Shown here: one piece after another, positions 32,462 to 33,089 of the stretch
Layout: every line of letters begins with the position of its first letter
Numbering within the stretch: the first letter of the stretch is position 1
DNA from: Oscillibacter sp.
GTDB lineage: Bacteria > Bacillota > Clostridia > Oscillospirales > Oscillospiraceae
Assembly: GCA_020025475.1 (NCBI GenBank)
Contig: JAHHSA010000016.1
Span: forward strand, 1 to 33,089
DNA: 33,089 nt
Direction: 5' to 3'
Position numbers and translations under genes: made by a program
The notes under the pieces: model-generated
Database searches by the model: none
Told to the model about the DNA's origin: nothing
The model's input: the letters and a program-made list of their open reading frames with translations, nothing else

Positions 32462-33089
32462 AACTGATTCGCACGGAAGACGCAGTGGGCCACGTTCTCT
32501 GCCATGATATGACGCAGATCATCCGCGGCTCCTACAAGGACGCTCGCTTCCGCAAAGGCCACGTGGTACAGCCCGAGGACATTCCCGTCCTTCTCTCCAT
32601 GGGGAAGGAGCATCTCTACATCTTGGAGATGAATGAGCATGTGGTCCATGAAAATGATGCCGCAGAGCGGCTCTACGCACTCTGCGTCAATAAAAACATG
32701 ACCCGCAGTGAGGTCAAAGAGGGAAAAATTGAGCTGTACGCCGACTGCGACGGGCTGTTTTGCATCAAGCGAGACAAGCTGATTGCACTGAACTCCGTGG
32801 GGGAAGTGATGGTCGCTACCCGCCACGGCGATACCCTCGTCCGCAAGGGCGACAAACTGGCTGGTATGCGAGTGATCCCCCTCATGATCGAGGAGCAGAA
32901 ATTGCAGCGTGCTGAGGAAGCTGCCGGCAGCGAGCCGATTCTGGAGCTCAAGCCCTTTGTCCGCAAGACCGCTGCCATCATTGCCACCGGCAGCGAAGTG
33001 CTCAAGGGCCGCATTCAGGATACCTTTACTCCCGTGGTGCGGGATAAGCTGGCAACCGTTGGTATTGAGACCATTTCCATTACCTACTC
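32458..33089 (+). CDS. Molybdopterin-binding protein (partial, runs off the window)
   Basis: The frame starts with an ATG that overlaps the MOSC stop codon (ATGA) and is still open at the window end after 210 complete codons. The N-terminal part begins MKLIRTEDAVGHVLCHDMTQ and has a MoeA-like sequence pattern. From about residue 170 a MoCF (molybdopterin-binding) domain begins with TAAIIATGSEVLKGRIQD, comparable to MogA/MoeA. Such proteins in Clostridia are often annotated simply as molybdopterin-binding proteins and may insert molybdate or carry finished cofactor. The exact activity cannot be decided without the C-terminus. Confidence 0.88.
   Translation, partial: MKLIRTEDAVGHVLCHDMTQIIRGSYKDARFRKGHVVQPEDIPVLLSMGKEHLYILEMNEHVVHENDAAERLYALCVNKNMTRSEVKEGKIELYADCDGLFCIKRDKLIALNSVGEVMVATRHGDTLVRKGDKLAGMRVIPLMIEEQKLQRAEEAAGSEPILELKPFVRKTAAIIATGSEVLKGRIQDTFTPVVRDKLATVGIETISITY

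Noticed and set aside
1..33089. CRISPR arrays, tRNA or rRNA genes, insertion sequences, prophage genes
   Set aside because: No regularly spaced direct repeats, tRNA-like cloverleaf, rRNA signature, transposase, integrase or terminal repeats were noticed on either strand.

Overview
The window is chromosomal core DNA from a low-GC-lineage (Firmicutes) anaerobe, most likely a Clostridia member of the Oscillospiraceae type (Flavonifractor/Oscillibacter-like). The case rests on HPr kinase, the RapZ-YvcK-WhiA cluster, a PheB-type ACT regulator beside hom, a SEDS protein, strong AAGGAG ribosome-binding sites, and moderately GC-rich coding sequence broken by AT-rich promoters. The genus is an inference. 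I see no rRNA, tRNA, CRISPR array, insertion sequence or prophage.

Layout. (1) 1-9908, all on the minus strand: one long operon-like run hprK > ROK glucokinase > murB > rapZ > yvcK > whiA > C_GCAxxG_C_C protein > dnaE. It joins carbon-state sensing, wall precursor synthesis, a sporulation/division regulator and the replicative polymerase. A promoter upstream of hprK (about 10016-10044) and a hairpin after dnaE (99-147) bracket it. (2) 10124-10602: rpmB on the plus strand with its own promoter, followed by three hairpins that separate it from the convergent lysC. (3) 10613-13607, minus: ACT/HTH regulator > hom > lysC, the entry to the aspartate-family amino acids. (4) 13692-23690, minus: ddl > murF > ABC-F ATPase > YdcF-like protein > flavodoxin > prfA > fused Sua5-CoaE > M18 aminopeptidase, closed by a strong terminator. 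(5) 23699-24989, minus: a RodA/FtsW-family gene with its own terminator. (6) 25074-26932, plus: tsaE-tsaB-upp, transcribed divergently from the SEDS gene through a nearly mirror-image promoter pair. (7) 27136-27900, plus: an AT-rich cassette of a small XRE regulator and a membrane protein. (8) 27946-28653, minus: a PAQR/hemolysin III protein. (9) 28940-33089: a molybdenum/selenium cofactor locus in which yqeC-yqeB (minus) diverge from moaA-moaC-MOSC-molybdopterin-binding protein (plus, cut off by the window end).

How the genes work together. Three of the t6A tRNA modification proteins are here: Sua5/TsaC, TsaE and TsaB. The Sua5 is fused in frame to dephospho-CoA kinase, which is the most unusual protein in the window. 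The last block looks like a maturation system for selenium-dependent molybdenum hydroxylases: YqeB and YqeC are markers of that enzyme class, and MoaA/MoaC make the first pterin intermediate. A perfect 11-bp inverted repeat surrounds the moaA promoter and is a candidate operator. Two intergenic elements remain unexplained: an inverted repeat and a structured, protein-like stretch between the PAQR gene and yqeB.
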